A DNA stretch of 64,000 bases from Candidatus Nitrotoga sp. HW29 (GTDB taxonomy: Bacteria > Pseudomonadota > Gammaproteobacteria > Burkholderiales > Gallionellaceae). Of the stretch, positions 18,779 to 29,019 are shown piece after piece (within the stretch, counting starts at the first letter, position 1; each line of letters begins with the position of its first letter). The position numbers and the translations under genes were made by a program. The DNA lies in NCBI RefSeq assembly GCF_924101635.2, contig NZ_CAKMAA020000007.1, positions 1 through 64,000 on the forward strand, written 5' to 3'. The notes under the pieces were generated by a model, which was not told the DNA's origin, made no database searches, and saw only the letters and a list, made by a program, of their open reading frames with translations.

Positions 18779-19228
18779 TTAATTCGGTCTCAAAACCAAT
18801 ACATCACAGGGTGATAATTTTAAAAGGCGATCCACAAAAGAGCTAAGAAAAAGCCCAGAAAAACCTCTCTTATTTCTTGTCGCTGCTACGATCATACCTG
18901 CATTAATTTCTTTAGCATACTCAGCCAGTCGATCAGCTGGAGACTGCGCAAATAGCACTTCAAAATGAGCTTTTTTAAATGCACGTTCAGGCATCATTTC
19001 TTTTGCTTTATTTTTAATGAAACCTAGCATTTGTTGTTTCATATTTTCAACCGTTATCTTGTCAGGAATTTCCTCAAAACTCATCTCACTAACACTAATC
19101 TCTTTCTTGATCACATGAACGAAGTAAACTTCTCTTTTAGTCCAGCCGTACTCATGTCCCCACCTTGAAATACTTGGCATAAATTCTTCTTCGGTTGGCA
19201 TAGCAATAACTATCTTTTGTGGATTCAT
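18779..19228 (-). CDS. Universal stress protein (UspA family)
   Basis: A 149-residue single-domain Usp protein. The start (PQKIVIAMPTEEEF) forms the first strand; the C-terminus carries the ATP-binding-like loop GMIVAATRNKRG...FVDRLLKLSPCDVLVLRP. The N-terminal sequence is unusual for the family in that the common DGS/D motif is replaced by PTEEEF. It stands alone, with 400 bases upstream of the carbonic anhydrase start side and 740 bases on the other side. Function beyond stress survival cannot be read from the sequence. Confidence 0.8.
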   Translation of the reverse strand: MNPQKIVIAMPTEEEFMPSISRWGHEYGWTKREVYFVHVIKKEISVSEMSFEEIPDKITVENMKQQMLGFIKNKAKEMMPERAFKKAHFEVLFAQSPADRLAEYAKEINAGMIVAATRNKRGFSGLFLSSFVDRLLKLSPCDVLVLRPN

Positions 19229-19972
19229 TATTAACCTCTAGAGTAAATGTAAATCTTCATTTATGACACTAATCTACAGCAAGTCAATCAGTCAAGACAT
19301 AATGGATCGAATTTTTAAGAGGATAGCCAGTCAATACGCGTAGAAGGATATCGCCGTCTCATTTGCATTGCTAGTCATACTCCATTTTTATTCGCTAAAA
19401 TTAACGTTTCAATGTAATGAGTGCCATAGCTAGCCTAGCTGAGGCTACATATATTGTCGTTTTTAGTATATCGATATATTTAGTAATTACCTGATAGCCT
19501 AGATATAGATTTTGTAACGATGCGATAGCACAGGAACCTAAACTTCTTAAAATGTTAGCCGCTAATAAATTTATCCGAACACCATTGCATTCCACTGCAA
19601 ACAACAAAAAAACTGACCCATCACACAAAACAGATCGCTACCAAGCAACAATAAAGTAGGTTACCAAAATAATAAATCCTCACTGTTTCGCCGCCATTAT
19701 GAATCATTAGATTAGATTAGATTAGATTATCTAAGGGCAATACAATTTCGCTCGATGAAACACAATGCAACAAGAATTTCACTACAAACTTGCACATTAC
19801 CAAATGCCAAGCTAGAGGAAATTTTCCACCTTATTCTACTTATCATCCCGATTGAATTTCACTGATAATTCAAATTAGAAGCAATAAATTGTAATGGTAA
19901 AAACATACTACTAAACAAATTAAAAAACATAGAATTAAACTTACTGTTAATTAAAATCAGACAAAACCTAAA
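19229..19972. other. Intergenic region upstream of the cellulose genes
   Basis: About 740 AT-rich bases between the stress-protein gene and bcsB, which diverge. No supported gene. It must hold the bcsB promoter. A pentamer repeat (ATTAG four times plus ATTA) lies at 19706-19729. Confidence 0.55.
19706..19729 (+). repeat. Short tandem repeat (ATTAG)4
   Basis: Four perfect ATTAG units followed by ATTA, about 245 bases upstream of the bcsB start. Such tracts can change length by slippage. Its distance from the gene means any effect would be on a promoter and not on the reading frame. Confidence 0.85.
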
Positions 19973-22255
19973 ATGAAAGTTTCTGTGATTGCCAACCTCA
20001 ACCAATCTTTAGTGCTGTTCGCAGCCCTTTGTTTAAGCTTCTCGTCTCTTTCATGGACCGCACAAACAGATCCATCTGTCCTTGTGCCAAAGACAGAAAC
20101 CCCAACAATCCCCAGCCGCCAGTCAGTATTAACCATGAAGGACATCGGCGCTTCCCGCCCAATCGAGTTGAAAGGCGTAAACAGCAACGCTTATCTTTCT
20201 TTGGGTGTGCGGCTGGATGAGGTCGTCACTAAAGCCAAGCTGCATCTAAACTACACGCTATCTCCCGCACTGCTACCTACTATCTCACATCTCAAGATAT
20301 ATCTGAACGATGAAGTATTGGCCACGTTACCAGTGACCAAAGAAAGTCCGACTGGCCCACAAAAACTTGATGTTGATCTTGATCCGCGTTTCTTTACTGA
20401 CTATAACAAACTGCACTTACAATTCATCGGTCATTACACCAATGATTGCGAATTCCCTCTCCACACCAGCTTATGGGCTAACATCAGTAACATGAGCACG
20501 CTGGAAATAAATTTGCAATCTATCGCTCTGCGCAACGATCTTGCTCTGCTACCAGCACCCTTCTTCGATCAACGGGACAATCGCTTACTTAACTTGCCTT
20601 TCATATTTGCCACCCAACCCTCGCTAAATTCACTACGAGCAGCGGGCGGCATCGCCTCTTGGTTTGGTGCTTTGGCAAGCTATCGTGGTGCCCGCTTCCC
20701 AGCCTATTTGAATCGTCTACCAGAACGCTATGGAGTAGTTTTCGCAACCAATGACGAACGACCAGAATTTCTCGCTAAATACCCCAAAGTGGACGCGCCG
20801 ACCATCTCTCTGATGCAACACCCGGAAAATCCCACAGGCAAGCTACTCCTCATCCTTGGTCGTAATGCTGCTGACCTGCAGCTAGCCGCAGATGCCTTGG
20901 TTTTGGGCAAAGCTGTCATGACTGGCACTTCAATTACCGTTAAGACACTGGAATATCCACCGCGCCGTGTCGCTTACGATGCGCCTAACTGGCTGCAATC
21001 AGGCCGTCCCATACCATTAGGCCAACTCGTCAATAGCCCCGTCGACCTACAACGCCAAGGTCAGCCTCTCGAACCAATTCTCATCAATGCCCGCTTGCCA
21101 GCCGATCTATTTACTTGGGAAGTGAAGGGAGTACCGATTGACCTCAAATACCGTTACATGCCACCGGCAGAACAAGGTGATGCCAATCTGAAAATTGAAA
21201 TAAATGACCAATTTATCGAAGCAATACCGCTACTATCCGGTGCAGGAACCCGAGAAAAAAATCGTCTGATACTGCCTCTTTTGGATGATGGTTCCTTACG
21301 GGAGCAAAACGGAGTGGTGATTCCCGCTTTCCACTTGGGCAGCAATAACCAGCTACAGTTTTCGTTTTCCATTCCTTCCAGTGACAATGGTCGTTGTAAA
21401 TCTTCACCCCAAGGAAACATGCATGCGGCAATCGATCCAGATTCAACTTTAGATCTAAGCCATTTATATCACTATGCAGCGATGCCAAATTTGGCATTTT
21501 TTGCTAATAGTGGATTTCCATTCACCAAGTACGCCGACCTCGCCGAGACCGCGATCATCATCCCCGACCAGCCTAACACTTTTGACATGGAAGCGATGTT
21601 CGCTTTACTGGGCCAGATGGGCCGTTCCACCGGAATTCCCGCTCTGCACTTTAAACTCCTACAAACAAAATCAGTACAAGATGCAAAAAATCTAGATCTG
21701 CTGGTGATTGCCAGCGGTGCCAACAAGGATCTTCTCGCGACTTGGGGAAAATCCCTTCCGGCCCTTCTGGAAGCAGGAAGTCGCACCTTTACGCCTTTAG
21801 GCAAAGCCATGGATATGGCTTATGAATGGTTCGGACTAAGTGACAATAAAACATCCAAATCTGGAGAAGGCACCATACTTCTAGGCTCCGGACCTTTGGC
21901 TGCCCTCATCGGTTTTGAATCACCACTCAGCCCGTCACGTAGTGTCATCGCCCTTACTTCCAATACCCCCGCAGCTTTGACCTCAGCTCTTGATGCCCTG
22001 AATGATGGTGGGAAAGTTCAATACATCCGTGGTGACCTCGCTTTAATGCGTGGCGAAAGTGTCGAGAGCTTTCGCGTTAATAATGTGTATTACATAGGCG
22101 AATTACCATGGTGGCGCTGGATATGGTTCCACTTGAATCACCATCCACTGCTCCTAACTATTATCGGCGTCGCTATCGGTCTTTTTATTGCCCTGCTTGC
22201 CTTTGGTGCCCTGCGTAATCTGGCTAGCAAACGACTCAGCCAGCACAAGAAATAA
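19973..22255 (+). CDS. bcsB: Cellulose synthase periplasmic subunit BcsB
   Basis: A 760-residue BcsB: signal peptide at the N-terminus (NLNQSLVLFAALCLSFSS), two carbohydrate-binding/flavodoxin-like modules in the periplasm and a single C-terminal membrane helix (LLLTIIGVAIGLFIALLAF). BcsB docks on BcsA and guides the nascent glucan through the periplasm. The GAFDQRDN-like region, seen here as PAPFFDQRDN, and the terminal WWRWIWFHLNHHP amphipathic helix are typical. It is the first gene of the rightward bcsB-bcsZ-bcsC unit; bcsA is not upstream of it as in most genomes but on the opposite strand 7 kb away. No good ribosome-binding site is visible. Confidence 0.92.
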   Translation: MKVSVIANLNQSLVLFAALCLSFSSLSWTAQTDPSVLVPKTETPTIPSRQSVLTMKDIGASRPIELKGVNSNAYLSLGVRLDEVVTKAKLHLNYTLSPALLPTISHLKIYLNDEVLATLPVTKESPTGPQKLDVDLDPRFFTDYNKLHLQFIGHYTNDCEFPLHTSLWANISNMSTLEINLQSIALRNDLALLPAPFFDQRDNRLLNLPFIFATQPSLNSLRAAGGIASWFGALASYRGARFPAYLNRLPERYGVVFATNDERPEFLAKYPKVDAPTISLMQHPENPTGKLLLILGRNAADLQLAADALVLGKAVMTGTSITVKTLEYPPRRVAYDAPNWLQSGRPIPLGQLVNSPVDLQRQGQPLEPILINARLPADLFTWEVKGVPIDLKYRYMPPAEQGDANLKIEINDQFIEAIPLLSGAGTREKNRLILPLLDDGSLREQNGVVIPAFHLGSNNQLQFSFSIPSSDNGRCKSSPQGNMHAAIDPDSTLDLSHLYHYAAMPNLAFFANSGFPFTKYADLAETAIIIPDQPNTFDMEAMFALLGQMGRSTGIPALHFKLLQTKSVQDAKNLDLLVIASGANKDLLATWGKSLPALLEAGSRTFTPLGKAMDMAYEWFGLSDNKTSKSGEGTILLGSGPLAALIGFESPLSPSRSVIALTSNTPAALTSALDALNDGGKVQYIRGDLALMRGESVESFRVNNVYYIGELPWWRWIWFHLNHHPLLLTIIGVAIGLFIALLAFGALRNLASKRLSQHKK

Positions 22256-22265
22256 GCAACCAGCA

Positions 22266-23477
22266 ATGAAATACTTATTCGTGGATACCAAGCGCAAAGC
22301 AAATATTTTTCTGTATTGGGGATACCAAGTTCTTACTACGTTCTGCTTCTGCTTGGGAACTGCGCAGGCAGCAGCAGCCGAGCCCACTTGCCTGACAGAC
22401 TGGCCTGCTTGGCAAAATTTCAAGTCAGAATTCATTAGCGAGGGCGGGCGGGTAGTGGATGGTAGCACCCCTCGTAAACAGACCGTGTCAGAAGGACAGG
22501 CCTATGCGCTATTTTTCGCCTTGGTAGCCAACGATCGCAAAGCCTTTGACAAAATCCTGCGATGGACCGAAAACAACCTGGCAAATGGTGACCTGACCAG
22601 CCATCTACCCGCTTGGCTATGGGGTCGAAAAGATGATGGTAGCTGGGGGGTGTTGGACAGTAATCCGGCATCTGATGCCGATCTGTGGATAGTCTATGCA
22701 TTAGGCGAAGCTGGCCGACTCTGGGGCGAACGCCGCTTCGTTGCGCTTTCATCACTGTTGGCCAGCCGTATCTTGCGCGAGGAAACCGCAGACCTGCCTG
22801 GTCTAGGCCCCACTCTACTACCTGCACCGCGCGGCTTCCAAACAGGAGTAAAAACTTGGCGTCTCAATCCCAGCTACCTGCCCATGCAGCTAATGGACTG
22901 GCTAAGCAGTCGGAGTTCTGATTCTACTTGGCAGCGAATCTCAGAATCCTCCCAGCGAATCCTTTTGGAATCGGCCCCGAATGGATTCTCGCCTGACTGG
23001 ACGGTCTATCAGGACAGCAAAGGATTTCGGATAGACAGCACAGGAAAAGAAAAAGGCACCGGCGGTTATAATGCCATTCGGGTCTATCTGTGGGCCGGTA
23101 TGCTTGCCCCCGACGCGTCTGCCCGACCACGACTTCTCACTGCTTTTTCCCCCATGGCCAGCTTTGTCATGCGCCACGGCTATCCACCAGAGTCCGTCAA
23201 TATAATCACGGGTGAAGCCAATGGCCCTGGGCCATCAGGATTTTCCTCCGCACTACTACCTTTCCTGGCCGCCCGGGAAGATAGCGCTGCCCTGCAGGCA
23301 CAACGCGATCGTCTGACAGCTCGTCCACCTCGGCCGGATGCCTACTATGAACAAGCGCTTTCCCTCTTCGCCTATGGCTGGATGGACGGACACTATCGTT
23401 TCGCAACAAATGGCAGCCTGCTGCCCTCTTGGCAAAAACCATGCGGCTCCGCCTCCTCCCGCTTACCTTCGCACTGA
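22266..23477 (+). CDS. bcsZ: Periplasmic endo-1,4-beta-glucanase BcsZ (GH8)
   Basis: A 403-residue family 8 glycoside hydrolase, the cellulase found in cellulose-synthesis operons, where it trims or edits the chain. The signal-peptide-like N-terminus ends AQAAAAEP. The acidic catalytic segments SEGQAYALFFALVAND and ASDADLWIVYAL and the GRKDDGSWGV motif are present. The ATG at 22266 is 10 bases after the bcsB stop; an upstream in-frame start at 22188 would lie inside bcsB and spoil the signal peptide. The 3' end overlaps bcsC by 37 bases. Confidence 0.9.
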   Translation: MKYLFVDTKRKANIFLYWGYQVLTTFCFCLGTAQAAAAEPTCLTDWPAWQNFKSEFISEGGRVVDGSTPRKQTVSEGQAYALFFALVANDRKAFDKILRWTENNLANGDLTSHLPAWLWGRKDDGSWGVLDSNPASDADLWIVYALGEAGRLWGERRFVALSSLLASRILREETADLPGLGPTLLPAPRGFQTGVKTWRLNPSYLPMQLMDWLSSRSSDSTWQRISESSQRILLESAPNGFSPDWTVYQDSKGFRIDSTGKEKGTGGYNAIRVYLWAGMLAPDASARPRLLTAFSPMASFVMRHGYPPESVNIITGEANGPGPSGFSSALLPFLAAREDSAALQAQRDRLTARPPRPDAYYEQALSLFAYGWMDGHYRFATNGSLLPSWQKPCGSASSRLPSH

Positions 23478-26400
23478 CTCTGGCTGGGTTGCTAAATATT
23501 CCAACCCTTGCCCGTTCAGAAAATAGTGCAAGTGCCGACCTGCTGCGCAGCGCTCACATGTGGGAAGCCAAGGATCGCCCGGACTTGGCGCGTGTCATGC
23601 TGGAAAAATTACTGACCATCGAATCTACTCCAGAAGTACTGTTTATGCTGGGAAGCCTTGAGCTACGGTCAGGAAATATAAAACTTGCCGGAGAATATTT
23701 GCGTCGCTTGGAACAGCGTTATCCTCAACACGCCAATACTCTAGGCCTGCGCAGCTTGTATCGGGTTAACACCACTGAAAAACAGACTCTGGCAAACGCA
23801 CGCCTAATGGCCAGAGCAGGCAATACCAAAGAAGCTGCCAAAATCATGCGCCGGTTATTTTCAGAAGCGCCTCCTCCGGGTGAACTTGGACTTGAATATT
23901 ACCAACTCGTGAGTAACACCGCCGCAGATCAGCAAACAGCAAAATCCGCTCTCAACAAGCTTTACCGGGAAACAGGAGAAGCACGCTACCGTCTTGCCTG
24001 GCTTAAGTTGCAAAATAATCAGCGCAACAAACAGGACATACTGCAAGGTTATGAATCCTTAGCCGCCGCACCCGACATTAACCGACAAAAATTACGCGAA
24101 AACTGGTGGGCAGCCATAAAGCGTCTCGAGACAGCACCCGCAACCTTACCCTGGGTTCGTCGCTATCTAAAAGAATTTCCGAATGATCAGAATGCCATCG
24201 AATATCTGGCAGAATTACAACAAATGCATGAGAAAGCGTTGCGTATCGCCAACGACCCTGCGGTACGTGCTCGCCAAAGTGGGATCGCCTTTCTGGAACG
24301 CGAACAACTGGAAGACGCCCAGCGTGAGTTGCAAAAATCGCTATCAAAGCGCCCTAAAGATCCCCAAGTACTGGGTAGCATGGGCTTGCTTCGCTTGCGC
24401 CAGGGACATCACGAAGAGGCTAAAAGCTGGTTTCAGCGCGCAGCCAAGGCCGAACCGGGCAGCAAAAAATGGGCTGATCTGATCCGTACTGCAACTTTCT
24501 GGGGACAAATAAAACAGGCCGAGGCGCTACTCGAAGCCGGAAAACTGACTGAAGCACAGCAATCTGCACGACAAGCGCTGAATATCGACCCCAATAATGC
24601 TGATGGGCTTGCCCTATTGGGCAATATTCTCACTCGTGGCCAAAATCTGGCCGTTGCCGAACAACTCTACCGTGAGGCACTCAAACGGGATGCGAGCAAT
24701 ACCTCGGCTATGCGCGGTCTACTGGCACTACTCTCCCGTGGCGAACGTCGCGATGAAGCCCAAGCGTTAATTGCCACCTTCCGCCAGAATAACCCCAAGG
24801 AAGCCAATCGATTCAACGAAAATCAAGCTAGCCTGTTACGTGATGAAGCCGATGCATTCATCAGCGCTCGCCGTCCCAGCCACGCCATGCTGGCATTGGA
24901 AACCGCTGTACAACTCGCCCCTCGTGATGCCTGGGTTCGCCATGATCTGGCAAATTTATATGAAAGTCTGGGCTTGCAGATCCTCAGTCGCCGTGTCATG
25001 GCAGAGGGTATCGCACTGGTTCCGAACGACCCCGCCATGAACTACGCCTATGCTTTGGTACTGGCTGCCCAGGAGCGGGAAATAGAAGCACTGCAGCGCT
25101 TGGCCCGTATTCCCCCGTCAGCACGTTCCAGCGCCATGAATGAACTGGAAACACGCGCCTGGATCAAATTGCGCATCCGTCAGGCTACAAAATTCCAGGC
25201 TAGCGGCAGGAAAGACGAAGCAATCCGAATGCTACTGCTTGCCGAACAACATACCGCAGACAACAATCCGAATGCAATCGAACAAGTGTCGGAAGGCTGG
25301 TTTAGCCTGGAGCAACCGGCTCGCGGCCTCGCCCTGATGAAACGGCGCTTGATTGACGCGAAATCAGCAACGATGGACAGCCAGCTTTATTACGCCTCAC
25401 TACTCAATCGGGCCAAACAAGATGACACACTGAGCACTTTCCTGCCGGAACTACAGCAACGTCCCGACTGGAATGACAAACAACGCGAAACGATGCTGAC
25501 GATTGAAACTGACCTTACTGTCCGACAAATCGAACAGCTGCTACAGCGTGGCCAAATAACTCAAGCTCGAACTCTCGCTGCCCGAGCGGTCGTTACAGGG
25601 CGAGCAGGCGACATTTCGACGCTGAAAGCACAAGCCCGCCTGCTGCTGGAGGCTAACGACTGGAAAGCTGCCCTGCCGATTTTACAGGCGATATTAGATA
25701 AGCACCCAGACGACTTGGAGTCACGTCTGAATCTCGCACAAGCTCACGCTCAGGCAGGGGAAAAACAGGCTGCTCAGCGGGTGATTGATCAACTACTGCC
25801 TCAATTGCATGAGAATGATGTGGACACGAAGCTGTCCATTATCCGGTTGGAAACCCGCCTTGAAAATATGGATCGCGCTAGACAAATAGCGACCAAACTC
25901 TTGGCCAGCAACCCCGATAATCCGGATGTTCTGATTCAGGCAGGTCTTATCGAGCGCAGTGACCGACAGTACCCTGCTGCCTTGGCTTATTTCCGCCAAG
26001 CGCTGATCTTAGAGAGACGCACTCCGGGCGCGGCGACAACCGTCGAATCAATCCCGCTACTCGAGCGGGATCTCAAACATCCAGCAATCGATCTAGCACC
26101 ACAACCCGATTACGCCATAGGGTATCCCAATACAATTAAGAATACAGACAGCGCTGACAAACAAAAATCCGCGGCCGATATCCCGTTCACCTCATCCATA
26201 CCACAGCTAACCAATACAACTTTAATTCGCCCCCTCACCAGGGCAGAAGAGGAAATTACTCGTATTGAGGCCAGACGAGATCCCCGCATTGAAATAGGGT
26301 TCGAAAAGCTCACCAGAAAGTCTTCAAATGGTACATCCACCTACCACGGAACGGAAATTCCAATAGTCGGGTGGTGGCCAGTGGGCTACGATGGGCACGG

Positions 26401-27403
26401 TTTTGTCCACTTGGATCAGGTCAGTGTCGATGCAGGCCAGCTCTCCCAAGATGAAGCCCCTCTCTTCGGCAAATTGGGCGTAAGACCTTCTTCACTTCCC
26501 TTTCCAATCGCGCAAAAAGTAAATGGCACCTCAGTAGGTGTGGGCTATGAAGGTGATGCATTACGCTGGGATTTGGGCATGGTCGGTATCGATTTTCCAG
26601 TTCAGAATATGGTCGGAGGCATACGCAAAGCCTGGGAAGTAAACAAAGTGGACTACGCCCTTGAGATTTTCCGTCGCCCGCAAACGAACAGCCTGCTTTC
26701 CTATGCCGGTACGCGCGACCCCGCTACAGGTGAAATCTGGGGGGGGGTCACCTATACCGGAATTGGCGGTCGAGTCGCCCACACTTTTGGCCAGTTTAAT
26801 ACCTTCGCCAGCGCTGAGTATGGCCTATTACGAGGCAAAAATGTTCTTGATAACAATCGTCTGGCTTTACGTACCGGCATCGATAAGGATGTACTACGCC
26901 AGCCAAACATGTGGGTCAATCTTGGACTAACGCTAACTTACTGGCGCTACAAGGAAAACGAGTCTTTCTATACTTTTGGTCATGGTGGGTACTACAGCCC
27001 GCAAACCTACACTTCAGTGAATCTGCCGGTAGAATGGTCAGGCCGCAGCGGGAAGTTTTCCTATTTTGCGCGAGGTTCAGCCTCCTACGCGTGGACCAAT
27101 GAGAAACGTATGCCTTATTACCCAACAAACAGTATCTTACAGAGCGATGCTGTCAATAGCGGCAATAGCATCGACCCTGGGTTTTATTCGGGGGGGGACG
27201 GCGGTGGAAAAGGCTATGCTCTAAGATTGGCAGCCGAATATCAGGTTACGCCCCATCTGGCCATTGGTGGATACCACAATGTAGATCGCACAGCTTTTTA
27301 TACGCCAAACTTAACTTTCGTCTATCTGCGCTACCTGTTTAAGGCTCATTCAGAATTAGTACGCTTCCCGCCGATAACGGCTAGACCTTACTCCCGCTTC
27401 TAA
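23441..27403 (+). CDS. bcsC: Cellulose export protein BcsC (TPR plus outer-membrane barrel)
   Basis: About 1,320 residues. A signal peptide (MRLRLLPLTFALTLAGLL) is followed by many TPR repeats through roughly residue 880, which line the periplasmic route, a short linker, and a C-terminal BCSC beta-barrel (about 960-1,320) ending in PYSRF, the aromatic C-terminus expected of an outer-membrane protein. It carries cellulose across the outer membrane. ATG 23441 is preferred over TTG 23429 because the signal peptide begins there. Its stop lies 6 bases from the stop of convergent bcsG. Confidence 0.92.
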   Translation: MRLRLLPLTFALTLAGLLNIPTLARSENSASADLLRSAHMWEAKDRPDLARVMLEKLLTIESTPEVLFMLGSLELRSGNIKLAGEYLRRLEQRYPQHANTLGLRSLYRVNTTEKQTLANARLMARAGNTKEAAKIMRRLFSEAPPPGELGLEYYQLVSNTAADQQTAKSALNKLYRETGEARYRLAWLKLQNNQRNKQDILQGYESLAAAPDINRQKLRENWWAAIKRLETAPATLPWVRRYLKEFPNDQNAIEYLAELQQMHEKALRIANDPAVRARQSGIAFLEREQLEDAQRELQKSLSKRPKDPQVLGSMGLLRLRQGHHEEAKSWFQRAAKAEPGSKKWADLIRTATFWGQIKQAEALLEAGKLTEAQQSARQALNIDPNNADGLALLGNILTRGQNLAVAEQLYREALKRDASNTSAMRGLLALLSRGERRDEAQALIATFRQNNPKEANRFNENQASLLRDEADAFISARRPSHAMLALETAVQLAPRDAWVRHDLANLYESLGLQILSRRVMAEGIALVPNDPAMNYAYALVLAAQEREIEALQRLARIPPSARSSAMNELETRAWIKLRIRQATKFQASGRKDEAIRMLLLAEQHTADNNPNAIEQVSEGWFSLEQPARGLALMKRRLIDAKSATMDSQLYYASLLNRAKQDDTLSTFLPELQQRPDWNDKQRETMLTIETDLTVRQIEQLLQRGQITQARTLAARAVVTGRAGDISTLKAQARLLLEANDWKAALPILQAILDKHPDDLESRLNLAQAHAQAGEKQAAQRVIDQLLPQLHENDVDTKLSIIRLETRLENMDRARQIATKLLASNPDNPDVLIQAGLIERSDRQYPAALAYFRQALILERRTPGAATTVESIPLLERDLKHPAIDLAPQPDYAIGYPNTIKNTDSADKQKSAADIPFTSSIPQLTNTTLIRPLTRAEEEITRIEARRDPRIEIGFEKLTRKSSNGTSTYHGTEIPIVGWWPVGYDGHGFVHLDQVSVDAGQLSQDEAPLFGKLGVRPSSLPFPIAQKVNGTSVGVGYEGDALRWDLGMVGIDFPVQNMVGGIRKAWEVNKVDYALEIFRRPQTNSLLSYAGTRDPATGEIWGGVTYTGIGGRVAHTFGQFNTFASAEYGLLRGKNVLDNNRLALRTGIDKDVLRQPNMWVNLGLTLTYWRYKENESFYTFGHGGYYSPQTYTSVNLPVEWSGRSGKFSYFARGSASYAWTNEKRMPYYPTNSILQSDAVNSGNSIDPGFYSGGDGGGKGYALRLAAEYQVTPHLAIGGYHNVDRTAFYTPNLTFVYLRYLFKAHSELVRFPPITARPYSRF

Positions 27404-27409
27404 TTCTAA

Positions 27410-28981
27410 TCATAACCCAGGCTGATAATCGATCCATGTGCCTTCAGAGCGCATCAGGTAACCGTTGTCACGTTCAATCACAACGATATCCTCATTTTCA
27501 CTCACAAAAGGGGTACCCGGCAGATTTTTTACCCGTTCTGTAAGCGGTTTGCCACCCGTTCCGGCAAAAGGACTGTCCGCGATGAAGTCGGCAAGGAGTG
27601 TACTAATGGCAAAGTAACTCACTGACTTATCTACCTGCAAGGGTTGATGTGGCACATTCTCGGATTTACCCTTGAAGCCTACCAGTTTGATGGCGGCGGG
27701 CACCAGTGTGATCTTGGGATTGGGAATTTCACGCATACCGGAAATCTGTATCTTGTCACCCCGCAAAGCAGCACCGTGTTCCGGCACTAGAATCACTACC
27801 ACGGGTCTTCCTTGCCCCTCTAGAAAAGTAATAAAGCGATCAAAATCTGACATCAATTTATCCAGCCGCGGTTTGAAAGTTTCCAGACTGGAACGTGACT
27901 TAACTCCAGCAACACGATTCCCATCATGCAAGGCAATGGTATTGTAGTACAAGGCTCGAGGCCGGGCTGACGGCGGCTGGCGTGCCCACCACCCCGAAAG
28001 TAACGGGAAATCCTCATAAATAGGAGTATCGTCAAAACTGTGCATCACTACGGGGGCAAAGCGATTGTCATCCAGTTTTACCCCGATACCCGATGACTCT
28101 TGTACCATATCTGCAAACTGGTCGAAGTGCCCATCATGGTTAAGCAGGCCTCGCACTTCAAAGCCGGCAGCCTCAAAATTACGGAAAAGGTTGCATTGGG
28201 TCGTGTCCGGTTCATACAGCTTGCGATGCGGAAGCTGACCGCAATTACTGTGAAACAAACGTAAAGCACCTGGACCACTGTAGCTGGCGGCAGTATTAAA
28301 ACGACGAAACACAACGTCAAAATGATTTAACAGTGTTGAATTATTTTCGCCCACATAATCCATATCGTCCCATGAAAGAGAACAGACATGCAGGAACACC
28401 ACATCAAAAGGCGCGGCAGAATCTGCAATAGACGGAAAGCTCACCCGTTTGCCATGTTCAACGGCGTAAAAAGTTTCCAATTGGGCAGTCGGCTCTTGCT
28501 TGGGCAAAGCCGTGATGTTTCCATTCGCTAACGTCGTCGGATGAGGCGCGGCAACAACCGAGACCGCATTACTACCCTGCAGATTAGAAAAGGGCACACT
28601 CAGGATGCCAAGAAAAGCCAACGTAGCAAAACGTAGACGGCGACGTAACAGCAAATAAACTACCAGCAGGAGACCCATAACAGCAATCACCCAGATATTC
28701 ACAAAGCGGCCCAGGAGTTCAAGCAAGTAATCACTACCAAACCCTGCCAGAGCTTGTTTCTGGGAAAGCACCCGTGAAATCGGTGGCAACCAGGAATCAT
28801 GGTATAACAAGGCCAACCCCGTCGGAATGGCCAGCATCGCACGAACCAGGCGGTACCGGGGAGACGCCAGAGGCAGCGCAAGTACCATAGCGAAGGCTAG
28901 ATTTGGAAGCCAGTGAAAGCCAATAAACCCGCTATAAAACAAGCCCAACTTGGCAATAAAATAAATACTCCAGTAACCCAT
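27410..28981 (-). CDS. bcsG: Cellulose phosphoethanolamine transferase BcsG
   Basis: A 523-residue protein with five hydrophobic segments at the N-terminus and a periplasmic alkaline-phosphatase-like domain (from about 190). BcsG transfers phosphoethanolamine from phosphatidylethanolamine to the 6-OH of glucose units in cellulose. The catalytic segment around SYSGPGALRLFHSNCGQ (nucleophile Ser in the usual position) and the metal-site motifs DDTPIYEDFPLLSGWW and PEHGAALRGDK are visible. Its presence with bcsE and bcsF indicates a pEtN-cellulose maker. It is the last gene of the leftward bcs operon, 38 bases after bcsA. Confidence 0.92.
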   Translation of the reverse strand: MGYWSIYFIAKLGLFYSGFIGFHWLPNLAFAMVLALPLASPRYRLVRAMLAIPTGLALLYHDSWLPPISRVLSQKQALAGFGSDYLLELLGRFVNIWVIAVMGLLLVVYLLLRRRLRFATLAFLGILSVPFSNLQGSNAVSVVAAPHPTTLANGNITALPKQEPTAQLETFYAVEHGKRVSFPSIADSAAPFDVVFLHVCSLSWDDMDYVGENNSTLLNHFDVVFRRFNTAASYSGPGALRLFHSNCGQLPHRKLYEPDTTQCNLFRNFEAAGFEVRGLLNHDGHFDQFADMVQESSGIGVKLDDNRFAPVVMHSFDDTPIYEDFPLLSGWWARQPPSARPRALYYNTIALHDGNRVAGVKSRSSLETFKPRLDKLMSDFDRFITFLEGQGRPVVVILVPEHGAALRGDKIQISGMREIPNPKITLVPAAIKLVGFKGKSENVPHQPLQVDKSVSYFAISTLLADFIADSPFAGTGGKPLTERVKNLPGTPFVSENEDIVVIERDNGYLMRSEGTWIDYQPGL

Positions 28982-29019
28982 GAGTGCTATCGCCCCCTAA
29001 ATTTAACGACTTGCAACCA

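Noticed and set aside
19401-19628. A 75-residue minus-strand frame in the gap before bcsB
   Set aside because: No ribosome-binding site, no family resemblance, and composition like the surrounding AT-rich DNA.
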